This document shows, one piece after another, positions 53,100-62,872 of a DNA stretch of 64,000 nt. Each line of letters starts with the position of its first letter. Within the stretch, counting starts at the first letter, position 1. Location of the stretch: contig JAXMBC010000001.1 of the NCBI GenBank assembly GCA_046350055.1, positions 2,108,001 through 2,172,000 of the forward strand. The letters run 5' to 3'. A program made the position numbers and the translations under genes. The notes under the pieces are model-generated. The model saw only the letters and a list, made by a program, of their open reading frames with translations. It searched no databases and was not told the DNA's origin. This DNA comes from JAEUIE01 sp046350055 (GTDB taxonomy: Bacteria; Planctomycetota; Planctomycetia; Gemmatales; HRBIN36).

Positions 53100-53864
53100 G
53101 TGCCACAGTACGAACACCAACCGTGTAGTGTGGTGCTGGTGCGTTGCAAATATCCAGGCAACCTGGGTGCCGTCGCCCGGGTCATGGCAAATTTTGGCGT
53201 CAAAGACCTGAGGCTGGTTTCACCACAAGCGGATCCGCTTTCGCTGGAAGCACGGGCACTGGCCTCGCACGGCGAATACCTCCTGGAAACGGCCCGGCAC
53301 TACGACAGCCTGGTTGACGCAGTGCAGGAAATGGTCTGGGTGGCAGGCACCTCGGCACGCATCGGTGGTCTCTTTCGCAAGCAGAATGTACTGAATGTGC
53401 GTGATGGCATGGCCATGGGAAGTACTGCAAGTGCCCGGGGTCGCATTGCACTGGTCTTTGGTCCGGAAGATCACGGGTTGACGAACGAAGAAGTCAGCCA
53501 GTGTCATTACCAATTGCACATCCCTGCTGCACCGGATTACAACGTGCTCAACCTGGCTCAGGCAGTGGGTATCACGCTCTATGAGTGGTATCAGGTAAGT
53601 CAGCCGACTAGCCGGGAAGAGCCTGCAGCACTTGCCAGTGCAGGTGACCTGGCCCAGATGTACGGTCACCTTGAAGCGTCGCTGCGTGCCATCCATTTCA
53701 TTTGGGGCGAAAAAGGGGAGAGCGTGGCACATGCTCTCCGTCATTTGCTGTACCGAGCTCAGCCAACGGAATCGGAAAACAAGCTGCTGCACGGTCTGGC
53801 CCGGCAGCTGGAGTGGTATGTCGAGCATCATCCCCCGGCTGCGAAAAAAGAAGAAGCCTCCTGA
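53100..53864 (+). CDS. TrmJ/SpoU-type RNA 2'-O-methyltransferase
   Basis: 254 residues starting at GTG 53100. The SPOUT fold is marked by LVRCKYPGNLGAVARVMANF (motif 1), ALVFGPEDHGLTNEE (motif 2) and A-P-D-Y-N-V-L-N-L-A-Q-A-V-G-I-T-L-Y-E (motif 3, knotted SAM site). It resembles tRNA Cm32/Um32 methyltransferase TrmJ with a C-terminal helical domain. Its last codons overlap a perfect 12-bp terminator stem at 53853. Confidence 0.88.
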   Translation: MPQYEHQPCSVVLVRCKYPGNLGAVARVMANFGVKDLRLVSPQADPLSLEARALASHGEYLLETARHYDSLVDAVQEMVWVAGTSARIGGLFRKQNVLNVRDGMAMGSTASARGRIALVFGPEDHGLTNEEVSQCHYQLHIPAAPDYNVLNLAQAVGITLYEWYQVSQPTSREEPAALASAGDLAQMYGHLEASLRAIHFIWGEKGESVAHALRHLLYRAQPTESENKLLHGLARQLEWYVEHHPPAAKKEEAS

Positions 53865-53879
53865 TAGTCAGGAGGCTTC
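53853..53879. terminator. bidirectional intrinsic terminator overlapping a stop codon
   Basis: GAAGCCTCCTGA and TCAGGAGGCTTC form a perfect 12-bp stem around TAG. On the reverse strand it is followed by a T-rich tract, so it should terminate the incoming reverse-strand secreted-protein gene. The TrmJ-like stop codon (TGA, 53862-53864) is inside the left arm. Confidence 0.85.
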
Positions 53880-53908
53880 GGAGGAACGTGTTCAGTGCTG
53901 GACAGGGG

Positions 53909-56173
53909 TTACTTTGCCTTTTCGCTGTTGTCCACGGTCAGCCTGATGAAGCCCATGTATTGATCCCAGTCGCGCTCAAACTTCTCCACCTTGTTCTTGT
54001 CGAGCTTTTCTCCCTTGGCGTCGTAGAGGTCGAACGCACGGCCGAAAGCCTGTTCCAGAACATCGGGCGAGAGTTCCATGTCGCGGGGCATCTGAGCAAG
54101 TTCGTCGTAATACTTCCTCAACTCAGGCAGGCGATTCTTGATGAGGTAGTAAGTCAATGCCCAGGATTCAGCTTCAGCCTTCTGCATCAGGTATTGCTGA
54201 TCTTCCTTCTTGGCCCGATCAGCTTTGTCAAAGACGCGGTCGGTGACGACAGCCATGACATCCAGTTTGCCCACCTTTACTCGACGTTTCGTGGGCTGAT
54301 TTTCATCAACTGTGACTTCAGCATTTTCACCCTTCTTGCGAGCTTCAGCCAGCTTGTGGAAGACAGGGAAGTGCAGCCAGTGCTCGCCACCAATGCCGGA
54401 CCAGAGAGCAGGCAGGTTGTGTTCGCCAGAACTCTTGGGTGTAGCGAAGAAGCTGGCAAGCCCATTTTTCACAAAGCGAGGCACAATAACGGTGCGTGGC
54501 ATGAAGCCAGTAGCAGCCGTGATCTGGCGGAAAGCTTCGTATGTCGCGGTGTTGACTTCGCCTTCTTCTTCAGCAGCTTTGCTGGCAATCGCAAAGATCT
54601 GACCAGTCACCACATCGGTCTGCTTCTGCTGTTCATCACGGGGATTGAAGATCGGGCGATCGACACGATCAGCAAAGAGCTTGCGGAAATCGAGGTTGTA
54701 AGCCTTGAGGGCGTTTTCCGCATTCAGCGACATGAGCTTGAATTTTTCATAGCCAGCGTCCACACGATTAGGTGCCAGGATGGTGATGTTATCCAGAGGC
54801 GAGAAGAAACCATCGGAATACAAGGGAACATCATCGAACATCTTGTGCAAGGCGTTGAACTTGTCGACATTATCAACGAGCACACAGACCATTTGCTTGT
54901 TGTGAATGTTGAGAGGACGTCCCTGCAGTGCAAACCAGTACATGATGCCGTTGTATGCCGATTCCAGACGGGCCAGCTTGGCTTCCGCTGCACGATCATC
55001 CTTGGGGGAATGATAAATGGCGAAATGTCCCTTCTGCATCAGCTTGTAATCTTTGCCCAGCTTGGGAAGAACGGACTTGATGAGCTCATGTTCCTCCTTG
55101 GCAGGAATGACTGCCTTGCCGAGTTGACTGCGAACGTTCTGCATAGCTTCCAGTCGAGAGCGTTCGGTAGCTGATAAATTGGCGGCCAGCGAACTCAGCT
55201 CGGTAAGGTACGCTTCAAAGCGGGACTGCATGCTCGTCTTGCCTTCCACAGGCATGTTCCAGTTTTCAAGCATCCAGTCAGCCAGCTTCATGTATTCCTT
55301 TTTGCCCGATTCAAGCAACTCAGTACGCTTCTTGGCGAAGCGGGTATCGAGCCCCTCGATGCGGATGACCTGCATCATGGCACGGTCAGGCAAAAAGGTT
55401 GCTGGGTCAAGTACGGTGCTGCCCCATTTGTGATTGAGAATTACCTTGTTGGTATTGCGCTGTCTTGTGACGTTGACTTCAGTAGCCACGATGAAAAGAT
55501 CACCCTTATTGGTGATCAGGCCACTGGGGCGTTCCTCGTTCTGATTGCCACCGGCACGACCTTGATTGCCGCCGATGCCACCAACACCGCCGATGCCACC
55601 GCCACCACCAAACCCATCGCTTCCAGTGCCACCTGCTCCGCCGATGCCACCTCCACTGACACCACCGCCGCCTGGACCACCGATACCACCGATACCACCG
55701 ATACCACCAATTCCGCCAATGCCACCACCACCGCCGGGGCCTCTTCCACCGCTACCGCCACCGCCGCCACCAGGATTGGGGGGGCCTCCACGACCCTGAC
55801 CCGGGCCGGGGCCACGCCCACCAGAACCACCAGGATTGGGTGGACCGCCAAACCCCATGCCGCCACCAGGTCCGCGGCCACCGGACCCGCCACCAAACCC
55901 ATCACTTCCAGTACCGCCTGCTCCACCAGCGCCAGCACCGCCGGGGGGGCCACCTGTACCACCACGGCCTTGCTTGCCGCCCATGACGCCGCCACCAATT
56001 CCGCCACCGGCACCCAGACCACCGCTGGCAGGACCACCTAGACCGCTGTTATTGGCGATACCTTCCGCACTGGCAGCCTCAGCTCCCAGATTGATCCGGA
56101 TAACCAGGTAATCAGCCAGGAGGGGGGAACTCAGCAGGCCGGCAACAGCCAGGCTGTAAAAGTAGCGTTTCAT
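53909..56173 (-). CDS. exported Gly-rich protein with DUF1570-like C-terminal domain
   Basis: About 754 residues from ATG 56173 (MKRYFYSLAVAGLL). After a signal peptide there is a long low-complexity Gly-rich region (about 30-225), with runs such as GGIGGIGGIGGIGG and GSGGRGPGGG. The remaining about 530 residues are a folded, helix-rich domain, including the segment K-G-H-F-A-I-Y-H-S-P-K-D-D (near 390), which I think resembles planctomycete DUF1570-type proteins. There is no H-E-x-x-H visible. Function is unknown; extracellular matrix or shell association is only a guess. Confidence 0.72.
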   Translation of the reverse strand: MKRYFYSLAVAGLLSSPLLADYLVIRINLGAEAASAEGIANNSGLGGPASGGLGAGGGIGGGVMGGKQGRGGTGGPPGGAGAGGAGGTGSDGFGGGSGGRGPGGGMGFGGPPNPGGSGGRGPGPGQGRGGPPNPGGGGGGSGGRGPGGGGGIGGIGGIGGIGGIGGPGGGGVSGGGIGGAGGTGSDGFGGGGGIGGVGGIGGNQGRAGGNQNEERPSGLITNKGDLFIVATEVNVTRQRNTNKVILNHKWGSTVLDPATFLPDRAMMQVIRIEGLDTRFAKKRTELLESGKKEYMKLADWMLENWNMPVEGKTSMQSRFEAYLTELSSLAANLSATERSRLEAMQNVRSQLGKAVIPAKEEHELIKSVLPKLGKDYKLMQKGHFAIYHSPKDDRAAEAKLARLESAYNGIMYWFALQGRPLNIHNKQMVCVLVDNVDKFNALHKMFDDVPLYSDGFFSPLDNITILAPNRVDAGYEKFKLMSLNAENALKAYNLDFRKLFADRVDRPIFNPRDEQQKQTDVVTGQIFAIASKAAEEEGEVNTATYEAFRQITAATGFMPRTVIVPRFVKNGLASFFATPKSSGEHNLPALWSGIGGEHWLHFPVFHKLAEARKKGENAEVTVDENQPTKRRVKVGKLDVMAVVTDRVFDKADRAKKEDQQYLMQKAEAESWALTYYLIKNRLPELRKYYDELAQMPRDMELSPDVLEQAFGRAFDLYDAKGEKLDKNKVEKFERDWDQYMGFIRLTVDNSEKAK

Positions 56174-56357
56174 TGTCTCTCCCATGCGATTGTCAGGTGG
56201 TGTTGATTTTGCGTAACTTCCACACCAACTTGTAGGATTGTAAACGGTCTGGGACATGGCTCAAGAGCATAACAGACCATCCCGATGTTCCTGCCAGGAT
56301 AAGACTGTTATAGCCGTTACAACAAGCCGTTCTTACAAGGGTAACCCCTTCTAAGGA

Positions 56358-57095
56358 TTACTTGCTATCAGATACGACGTAGACCACCATGCCATAGATT
56401 TGTGGATTCACCTGATCGTTATTGCGCCCCATGGCAACTCGGACGATTTGCCCTTTGGCCAGCATTGTTTTTTTTCCAGGCTGACCACCTAGACGATAGT
56501 CAGGGTCCTTATCTGACAGTTCTTTGGCTAGTTGTTCTTTGGTTTTACGCGTGGGGGCAGGCTTTTTAGCTGCAGGTTTGGCAGCTTTATCCGCAGGTTT
56601 CTTATCCTCAGCCTTATCTTTGTCGTCGCCTGTCTTGCTTTCATCCTTCTTGTCGCCAGCTTCTTTAGGCTTATCTTCAGGATTGCTTTTGGCACTGGCT
56701 GGAGGCACGTTCATCAATCTCACTTTGAGGTCTGGAGCCAGATTGATACCGACTTCTTTCACCTGTTCTTCAGGGACATACGTGCCACCGTTGCCTGTAT
56801 TATACCTGTTCTGGACAGTCCTGAGCTTGCCTCCAGGAGGGGCTGCTGCATTGTTGTTGGGCACCCATTTCGGTACGACCCCGCGAATTTTCAAGGTTAA
56901 CCGATCGCTATGGGTATCCACATTAACAATCTCACCATCATAGTTGCCTACAAAGGTAAGAGGGGGCAGTTTGGCTTTCTTCGCTTTGTTTTCATCATCG
57001 TCTGCTGCCAGGCATGTGCAGGCAAGGAACACTACGGCCATGGAACCGGTAAGAATAGCTTTCACGGCGCACCATCGGAAAGGGGGATGCATCAT
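56358..57095 (-). CDS. exported Lys/Asp-rich protein, unknown function
   Basis: About 245 residues with a Sec signal (VKAILTGSMAVVFLACTCLA). A beta-rich segment follows (FVGNYDGEIVNVDTHSDRLTL). The central Lys/Asp/Glu/Ala-rich low-complexity stretch (about 135-185) has DKPKEAGDKKDESK. The C-terminus is again beta-like (KGQIVRVAMGRNNDQVNPQ). GTG 57098 and ATG 57092 are alternative starts. No family is recognised. It is co-oriented with the Gly-rich protein, 185 bases downstream of it. Confidence 0.68.
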   Translation of the reverse strand: MMHPPFRWCAVKAILTGSMAVVFLACTCLAADDDENKAKKAKLPPLTFVGNYDGEIVNVDTHSDRLTLKIRGVVPKWVPNNNAAAPPGGKLRTVQNRYNTGNGGTYVPEEQVKEVGINLAPDLKVRLMNVPPASAKSNPEDKPKEAGDKKDESKTGDDKDKAEDKKPADKAAKPAAKKPAPTRKTKEQLAKELSDKDPDYRLGGQPGKKTMLAKGQIVRVAMGRNNDQVNPQIYGMVVYVVSDSK

Positions 57096-57221
57096 CACCA
57101 GTCTAACAGATGTTTTGCCATCAGATAGCCTTCTTTTTCGATAAAACCGGCATTTCTCTCACCCTGGTAGCCATCATCTGAAACTGAGCCTAAGACGAAT
57201 GATACACCAGTTGGAGGAGTC

Positions 57222-57938
57222 ATGACCACAGGTTCGATCAGTTCAACAACCGCATCAGGCCAGTCGCCCCCCTTGTCCACTATTGGTGCCAAGTACATCG
57301 TGGCGGTTACCGGGTTGCTTCTTATCGTGTTTCTGTTCGGTCACATGGCTGGAAATCTGCTCATCTTCAAGAGTGCCGATTCCTTGAACACTTATGCGGC
57401 CTGGCTCAAAAGCCAGACACCACTATTGTGGACAGCCAGGGCAGGTCTTTTGTTTCTGTTCGTGACGCACCTGGGACTCACCATATGGCTGGTGAATCGC
57501 AGTGCGCTGGCTAGACCGCAGAAATATGTTTTTGAGCGTACTCAAGTGGCCAGTGCAGCTTCCCGATTCATGATCTGGTCGGGAATTGTCATTCTGGCTT
57601 TCGTCATTTATCACCTGGCTCATTACACTTTCGGAGTTACACACCAACTGGAAGGCAGCCACTATTATGACCTGAAAGACAGTCAGGGACGACATGATGT
57701 CTATCGCATGGTGGTGGGGGGCTTTCGTAACATCTGGATCGCCGGGTTCTACATACTTTGCCAGATTGTACTCGCCACACACCTTTATCATGGAGCAAGC
57801 AGCATGCTGCAAACGTGGGGGTTTTATCACCACAAGTACAATGCTGTGATCCACAAGGTGGGCCTGTTTGTAGCGTTGGCCATTGGCGCTGGTAATTGCA
57901 GCATCCCACTGGCAATACAACTGGGTTGGGTGGGGTGA
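57222..57938 (+). CDS. sdhC: succinate dehydrogenase/fumarate reductase cytochrome b subunit
   Basis: 238 residues with five membrane helices, matching the b558-type membrane anchor of two-subunit quinone-linked SDH/fumarate reductases. Candidate heme ligand histidines are in LFGHMAGN, LFVTHLGL, VIYHLAHYTF, ATHLYHGASS and YHHKYNAVIHKVG. The complex sits in the inner membrane. The flavoprotein gene follows after 70 bases. Confidence 0.9.
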   Translation: MTTGSISSTTASGQSPPLSTIGAKYIVAVTGLLLIVFLFGHMAGNLLIFKSADSLNTYAAWLKSQTPLLWTARAGLLFLFVTHLGLTIWLVNRSALARPQKYVFERTQVASAASRFMIWSGIVILAFVIYHLAHYTFGVTHQLEGSHYYDLKDSQGRHDVYRMVVGGFRNIWIAGFYILCQIVLATHLYHGASSMLQTWGFYHHKYNAVIHKVGLFVALAIGAGNCSIPLAIQLGWVG

Positions 57939-58008
57939 GGAAAGAAAAGTGAGATGACAGAGCAGAGACAGTTACAGCAGACATCACCATCACACACGAT
58001 CTAAAACC

Positions 58009-59916
58009 ATGCTCGACTCCAAAATACCTTCCGGACCACTAGCCAACAAATGGAGCAAAGAACGCTCCGAGATGAAACTGGTGAACCCGGCGAACAAACG
58101 CAAATATAGTGTGATTGTCGTAGGCACAGGTCTGGCAGGAGCCTCGGCAGCCGCTTCGCTCGCCGAGTTGGGCTATGAAGTTCATGCCTTTTGCTTTCAG
58201 GACAGTCCGCGACGGGCGCACAGCATTGCGGCTCAGGGAGGGATCAATGCTGCCAAGAACTACCAGAACGATGGCGATTCCATCTATCGGCTCTTCTACG
58301 ACACCATCAAAGGTGGCGACTTCAGGGCACGTGAAGCCAATGTACATCGACTGGCTGAAGTCTCGGTCAACATCATAGATCAATGTGCCGCGCAGGGGGT
58401 ACCATTTGCTCGCGAGTATGGTGGTCTGCTGGCCAACCGCAGTTTTGGCGGGGCACAGGTGAGTCGAACGTTTTACTGTCGTGGTCAGACCGGGCAGCAA
58501 CTGTTGATCGGTGCATATTCTGCTCTCAGCAGGCAGATTGGCCTCGGCAAAGTCAAGATGCACACGCGTTCGGAAATGCTCGACCTCGTGGTGTATCAGG
58601 GACGCGCACGGGGAATCATCGTTCGCAATCTCGTCACTGGAGCCATTGAACGGTACAGCGCAGATGCGGTGGTCATTGCCAGTGGTGGTTATTCCAACGT
58701 CTTCTACCTTTCGACCAATGCTGCAGGGTGCAATGTCACGGCGGCGTATCGTGCATACAAGCGTGGGGCCTACTTCGCCAATCCGTGTTACACGCAGATA
58801 CATCCAACGTGTATTCCCGTTTCAGGCGACTATCAGAAGAAGCTGACACTCATGTCGGAATCGCTTCGCAATGATGGCCGCATCTGGGTGCCGAAGAAGC
58901 AGAACGATACTCGAAAACCTGACCAGATTCCAGAGTCTGAACGAGACTACTATCTCGAACGCATGTATCCCAGCTACGGCAACCTGGCACCGCGTGATAT
59001 TGCCAGCCGGGCTGCCAAGCGCGTGTGTGACGAAGGACGTGGTATCGGGCCGGGCGGCCGCGGCGTTTTCCTCGATTTCCGCGATGCCACCAGGAGGCTG
59101 GGAGTCGATGGGGTGCGTGAGCGGTACTCGAACCTGTTCCAGATTTACCACGAGATTACCGGCGAGGATCCCTACAAGGTACCGATGCGGATCTACCCGG
59201 CATTGCATTACACGATGGGTGGCTTGTGGGTTGATTACCATCTGATGTCGAATATCTCCGGACTCTTTGTGATTGGTGAAGCGAACTTCAGCGATCACGG
59301 CGCGAACCGTCTTGGTGCTTCAGCCCTGATGCAGGGATTAGCAGATGGCTACTTCATCCTGCCCTACACGCTGGGCAACTACTTCGGCTCAACGAAGCAA
59401 GAGCGGCTTCCTGCAGATCACGAAGCGTTCAGTGAAGCAGTCGCCAATGTCCAGGGCATCACCCAGCGGCTGCTCCAGGTGAAGGGCAAACAGCCAGCGG
59501 CATTCTTCCATAAGAAGCTGGGACAACTCTTGTGGGATCATTGCGGCATGGCCAGGACTAAGGCATCTCTGGAGCAGGTACTGCGGGAGATTCCACCGCT
59601 TCGGGAAGCGTTCTGGAACGAAGTCAGCGTTCCTGGTTCGGGTGAGCAGTTCAATCAATCGCTCGAGTATGCTGGTCGCGTGGCTGACTTCCTGGAGTTT
59701 GGCGAACTGATGGCTCTTGATGCTTTGGAGCGCGAAGAAAGCTGCGGTGGCCACTTCCGCGAAGAGTATCAGTATCCTGATGGCGAAGCCAAACGGGATG
59801 ACGAGAAGTTTCTCCATGTGGCAGCGTGGGAATACCAGGGGGAGAAGAAGCCGGTTCGGCATCAGGAACCGCTGAAATATGAGGAAGTGAAGCCGACCGT
59901 GCGAAGCTACAAGTAA
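58009..59916 (+). CDS. sdhA: succinate dehydrogenase/fumarate reductase flavoprotein subunit
   Basis: 635 residues. The FAD-binding motif is VVGTGLAGASAAASLAELG, and the covalent-flavin His is in AHSIAAQGGINAA (His71). The capping domain and the E-A-N-F-S-D-H-G-A-N-R-L-G-A-S-A-L-M-Q-G segment follow. I keep the start at 58009 because the L-D-S-K-I-P leader is conserved in this SDH type. Together with sdhC it should form the enzyme, but no iron-sulfur subunit gene (sdhB) follows: the next gene is on the opposite strand and encodes a glycosyltransferase. Confidence 0.95.
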   Translation: MLDSKIPSGPLANKWSKERSEMKLVNPANKRKYSVIVVGTGLAGASAAASLAELGYEVHAFCFQDSPRRAHSIAAQGGINAAKNYQNDGDSIYRLFYDTIKGGDFRAREANVHRLAEVSVNIIDQCAAQGVPFAREYGGLLANRSFGGAQVSRTFYCRGQTGQQLLIGAYSALSRQIGLGKVKMHTRSEMLDLVVYQGRARGIIVRNLVTGAIERYSADAVVIASGGYSNVFYLSTNAAGCNVTAAYRAYKRGAYFANPCYTQIHPTCIPVSGDYQKKLTLMSESLRNDGRIWVPKKQNDTRKPDQIPESERDYYLERMYPSYGNLAPRDIASRAAKRVCDEGRGIGPGGRGVFLDFRDATRRLGVDGVRERYSNLFQIYHEITGEDPYKVPMRIYPALHYTMGGLWVDYHLMSNISGLFVIGEANFSDHGANRLGASALMQGLADGYFILPYTLGNYFGSTKQERLPADHEAFSEAVANVQGITQRLLQVKGKQPAAFFHKKLGQLLWDHCGMARTKASLEQVLREIPPLREAFWNEVSVPGSGEQFNQSLEYAGRVADFLEFGELMALDALEREESCGGHFREEYQYPDGEAKRDDEKFLHVAAWEYQGEKKPVRHQEPLKYEEVKPTVRSYK

Positions 59917-59922
59917 CATCAA

Positions 59923-60822
59923 TCAGGTTGGCTTCTCTCGTTCAACAGACATTATGAGTTCTGTCATTTTCGCACGCACCTGGAAGATGTACTGGGCTCG
60001 AATCCTGCTGGCGATCCAGCCTGCCCGACCTTCCAGAATGCCGAGTTTGAAGAAGTAGTGATACAGAAACCACAATGTCGGCTCGAACGGCATCCGTAGT
60101 GCCAGGTACTTCAGCCAGCGACGCCGTTCCTGGGCGTTGCCGAATAGCCTGGGTTTTACTGTCTCTTCGCCCCACTGGCCCGTCTGCAGGAAGCGGGTGC
60201 GCACCTGGGCTTCCCAGGTCGAGTAACGGTTGTGCCGATCCAGATACGACTGCAGACTTTTGAAGTCTTCGTGAATCAGGGGCGTTTTGAGTCGACCAAT
60301 TGCTCCTTGGACCATCAGTCGCTCGTGCACTTCCATATCAAAGCCGCTGTCTGCTTCTGCAAGTATGCGTTCGAAGCGGGCTGTGCCTGTCTTGAAGAGG
60401 AGGACAGCTTGAAACGAGAATCCTCCGAAGGTAAAGCGGCGTCCGAGAAAGTGAAATCCTTTTGTGATGAGAAAGGCAGTGGGGGCATCAGGGCGATTGA
60501 TAGCAGCCTCTATTTCCTGCCAGAGTGCCTCTGGCACTACTTCATCAGCATCAAGCAGGAGTACCCATGGGGTGGTAATCTGGACGTTCTCAAGAGCCCA
60601 CTGACGTTTTTTGGGGTGTCCGCCCTCGTATTGAAACTGAACTAACTCTGCACCAAATTGGCCCACAATTGACGCGGTGGCATCGGAACTGTTTGAATCA
60701 ATGACAACGACACGCTGGGCGGGCTGAAGAGCGGTCAGGCACTTGGGCAGGTTCACTGCCTCATTCTTAACGGCCAGGATGACGGTGAGGGGAAGTGTCA
60801 ACAGTTTATGCTCGGCTAGCAA
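59923..60822 (-). CDS. family 2 glycosyltransferase (WaaE/KdtX-like)
   Basis: 299 residues. The GT-A fold shows LTVILAVKNEAVNLPKCL, VVIDSNSSDATA and V-L-L-L-D-A-D-E-V (the D-x-D-type metal site), followed by a helical tail with basic residues. The group includes lipooligosaccharide and lipopolysaccharide core glycosyltransferases. Its start overlaps the end of the FkbM gene by 17 bases, which indicates a shared transcript. Confidence 0.9.
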   Translation of the reverse strand: MLAEHKLLTLPLTVILAVKNEAVNLPKCLTALQPAQRVVVIDSNSSDATASIVGQFGAELVQFQYEGGHPKKRQWALENVQITTPWVLLLDADEVVPEALWQEIEAAINRPDAPTAFLITKGFHFLGRRFTFGGFSFQAVLLFKTGTARFERILAEADSGFDMEVHERLMVQGAIGRLKTPLIHEDFKSLQSYLDRHNRYSTWEAQVRTRFLQTGQWGEETVKPRLFGNAQERRRWLKYLALRMPFEPTLWFLYHYFFKLGILEGRAGWIASRIRAQYIFQVRAKMTELIMSVEREKPT

Positions 60823-61654
60823 GTAGATGTGATGCGTCGAGCCACTGCTGTTTGTTCAGACCAACCTCAGCAAGCAAAGACTTGATTTTCTTAGCTGGCT
60901 CTGGGACGCCCATCCTCTCCAATAGAGTAAAATGAACCTCGACGAGCAGGGCTTTGCATGGGTATGCTTTCATTACATCTTTTAACCCTTCAAGCACCTT
61001 GATCTCGTGTCCTTCTACATCGACCTTAATGATGGTAGGTGGAGGAGCCATGCTAGCTGAGATCACCTCTCTGCCTGACATGGCGCGTACTTTATTGGCG
61101 GAGGTATGCATTTCAACATTCTGTTCCAGACGACTGGTACCGGAAACAGGCGATTCACTATCTTGTATCGTAAACTCCGCCGTTCGATCAGATAGAGCAA
61201 TATCCAAAACGGTAACATTGTCCAAATGATTCAATTCGATGTTTCGCCTGATCCGTTCACAGCACCATGTAACAGGATCAAAACTCACTACTTGACCATT
61301 CTTGCCGATCTTCCTTGCAGCACAGATGCTGTAGAGACCAAAGTTCGCGCCAACATCCCAGAAGACATCGCCGTCTTCGGCGAAACACAACAGTCCGTCA
61401 ATCAGGTGACGGTCAATTCGAAACAATTGGCAGCGAAGGTAATCTGCTTCGGTAGTAACAGCGATACTGAACGGCTGACCAGCATATTCATTCGAGTACC
61501 GATCAGGCTTCTTGTTGCGATACTCCAGGATATCCCGTTTTTCCCGCCAGCGTTCCGGAATTGCAAGTAAGTATGCTAATGCATGATTCAGTCCCAGCTT
61601 TCGAGTGTAGTTTCGTAACTTCGAAGAATAGAGTCGTTGGAAGATGCTGAACAT
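60806..61654 (-). CDS. FkbM-family SAM-dependent methyltransferase
   Basis: 282 residues. Motif I is FWDVGANFGLYSICAA, followed by VVSFDPVTWCCERIRRN, L-D-N-V-T-V-L-D-I-A-L-S-D and the I-I-K-V-D-V-E-G-H-E-I motif typical of FkbM-domain O-methyltransferases. Such enzymes methylate sugars in surface glycans or natural products. Codons are noticeably more AT-rich than in the flanking genes. It is co-oriented with, and ten bases from, the radical SAM gene stop. Confidence 0.88.
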   Translation of the reverse strand: MFSIFQRLYSSKLRNYTRKLGLNHALAYLLAIPERWREKRDILEYRNKKPDRYSNEYAGQPFSIAVTTEADYLRCQLFRIDRHLIDGLLCFAEDGDVFWDVGANFGLYSICAARKIGKNGQVVSFDPVTWCCERIRRNIELNHLDNVTVLDIALSDRTAEFTIQDSESPVSGTSRLEQNVEMHTSANKVRAMSGREVISASMAPPPTIIKVDVEGHEIKVLEGLKDVMKAYPCKALLVEVHFTLLERMGVPEPAKKIKSLLAEVGLNKQQWLDASHLLASRA

Positions 61655-61663
61655 GTGCCTGGC

Positions 61664-62755
61664 TTATCCTCCCACAAAAATGCCTTGAGCATCTTCTCGC
61701 TTTACAACCATACCTAAAGCACGCTGGTCATTCACTTGTGCACGCTCTCGACCTTCCTGCGTACGATAGAGTTCTAAATCTCGGTACATATCACAAGTTT
61801 TGCATGTGTGATTGAGTGAGTCCGCCGTTGTGAACTGATTTCGTAGTTCTGCCATCAATGAACCGGTGTAGATATCCAGTAATGAAGTTTCGAGGATATT
61901 GCCAATAAAGAGATCCTGTGTCGCATCCATTGCAGCTACACACGCACAACCCAACACCTTACCATCGGGGAGCACCACCGGGCCATTATACAAACTGACA
62001 CAAGATTCCCTTTTAACTGTGACCTTGCGGAACTTCATGCCAAGCGGTAGCACATCACGGGTAACACGATCACCCGCTGAAGTGAATGACCATGTGAAGT
62101 CGATTTGTGGGTTGTGTTTGAGTATGGGTTGAAAATCTGGATCTTTCATCACTTCACTAAGCGGCCGATCTGTTCGAAGGCCAATCGAGATGTTCACTTT
62201 GTTGCCCAATCGTGCGTTCTCTTCCACGAGCGCCGTCACGTTGTTTTTCATCCGTCGATATGAGTTCGACTGATAGATCTTCTTGTAATTTGCCTCATCA
62301 AACCCGGACGTGCTTATATTTATCGTTGTCAAGCCGCTTTGAAGCACGTCAGAAATTCCAAACTTGTCGAACAATATGGCATTGGTGGTAACAAAAATAC
62401 GGTCAATCTCTGGGTGTGAACGTAGATATCTGACGCGCTCCAGAAATTTCGGATCAATGAGGGCATCGCCTACTATGGGTGTCAATCCTACGGAACCACC
62501 TTTTATGGCAACATAATCCGCGACCGCTTTCTTGAACACTTGATCCGTCATGAATTCGTGTTCACGCTCCTGAAACTGATAAGGACAGAAGACACATTTG
62601 GCATTGCAAAGATTGGTGAACTCGAGATGTAGCTCAAATGGACGACGCGCCATGCTTGTCAGTACTGGTTCCAGTTTGTGTAAATATGCTCCAAATAGTG
62701 CATCTGTCTTTCTTCGAAGGACTCGAATCACTTTGTTGAAAAATACACTATTCAC
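61664..62755 (-). CDS. radical SAM protein with SPASM-type C-terminus
   Basis: 363 residues. The 4Fe-4S cluster motif is FTNLCNAKCVFCPYQ (C-x3-C-x2-C). The C-terminal cysteines (LGCACVAAM and CKTCDMYRD) form a SPASM-like auxiliary-cluster domain. These proteins modify peptides or small molecules, including sugars. Substrate is unknown here; no RiPP precursor gene is visible next to it. Base composition is AT-rich relative to the window, as for the FkbM gene. Confidence 0.86.
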   Translation of the reverse strand: MNSVFFNKVIRVLRRKTDALFGAYLHKLEPVLTSMARRPFELHLEFTNLCNAKCVFCPYQFQEREHEFMTDQVFKKAVADYVAIKGGSVGLTPIVGDALIDPKFLERVRYLRSHPEIDRIFVTTNAILFDKFGISDVLQSGLTTINISTSGFDEANYKKIYQSNSYRRMKNNVTALVEENARLGNKVNISIGLRTDRPLSEVMKDPDFQPILKHNPQIDFTWSFTSAGDRVTRDVLPLGMKFRKVTVKRESCVSLYNGPVVLPDGKVLGCACVAAMDATQDLFIGNILETSLLDIYTGSLMAELRNQFTTADSLNHTCKTCDMYRDLELYRTQEGRERAQVNDQRALGMVVKREDAQGIFVGG

Positions 62756-62872
62756 ACTGTATTCCTCGGCTGACTATGGATAAACAAGATACGCAATTGG
62801 AGTGGCAATCGCTAGTTCCGTGTGCAACAAATGAAGTGGAAACTCTAAACGCGGTTAAAATGTCAGTTCAAC

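Noticed and set aside
53702..55174. Long forward open frame opposite the Gly-rich secreted protein
   Set aside because: It is antisense to a well-supported gene and has no recognisable domain or start signal.
55430..56041. Thr/Ala-rich and Pro-rich forward frames over the Gly-rich region
   Set aside because: All frames stay open because the DNA is a short-period repeat; no independent evidence of coding.
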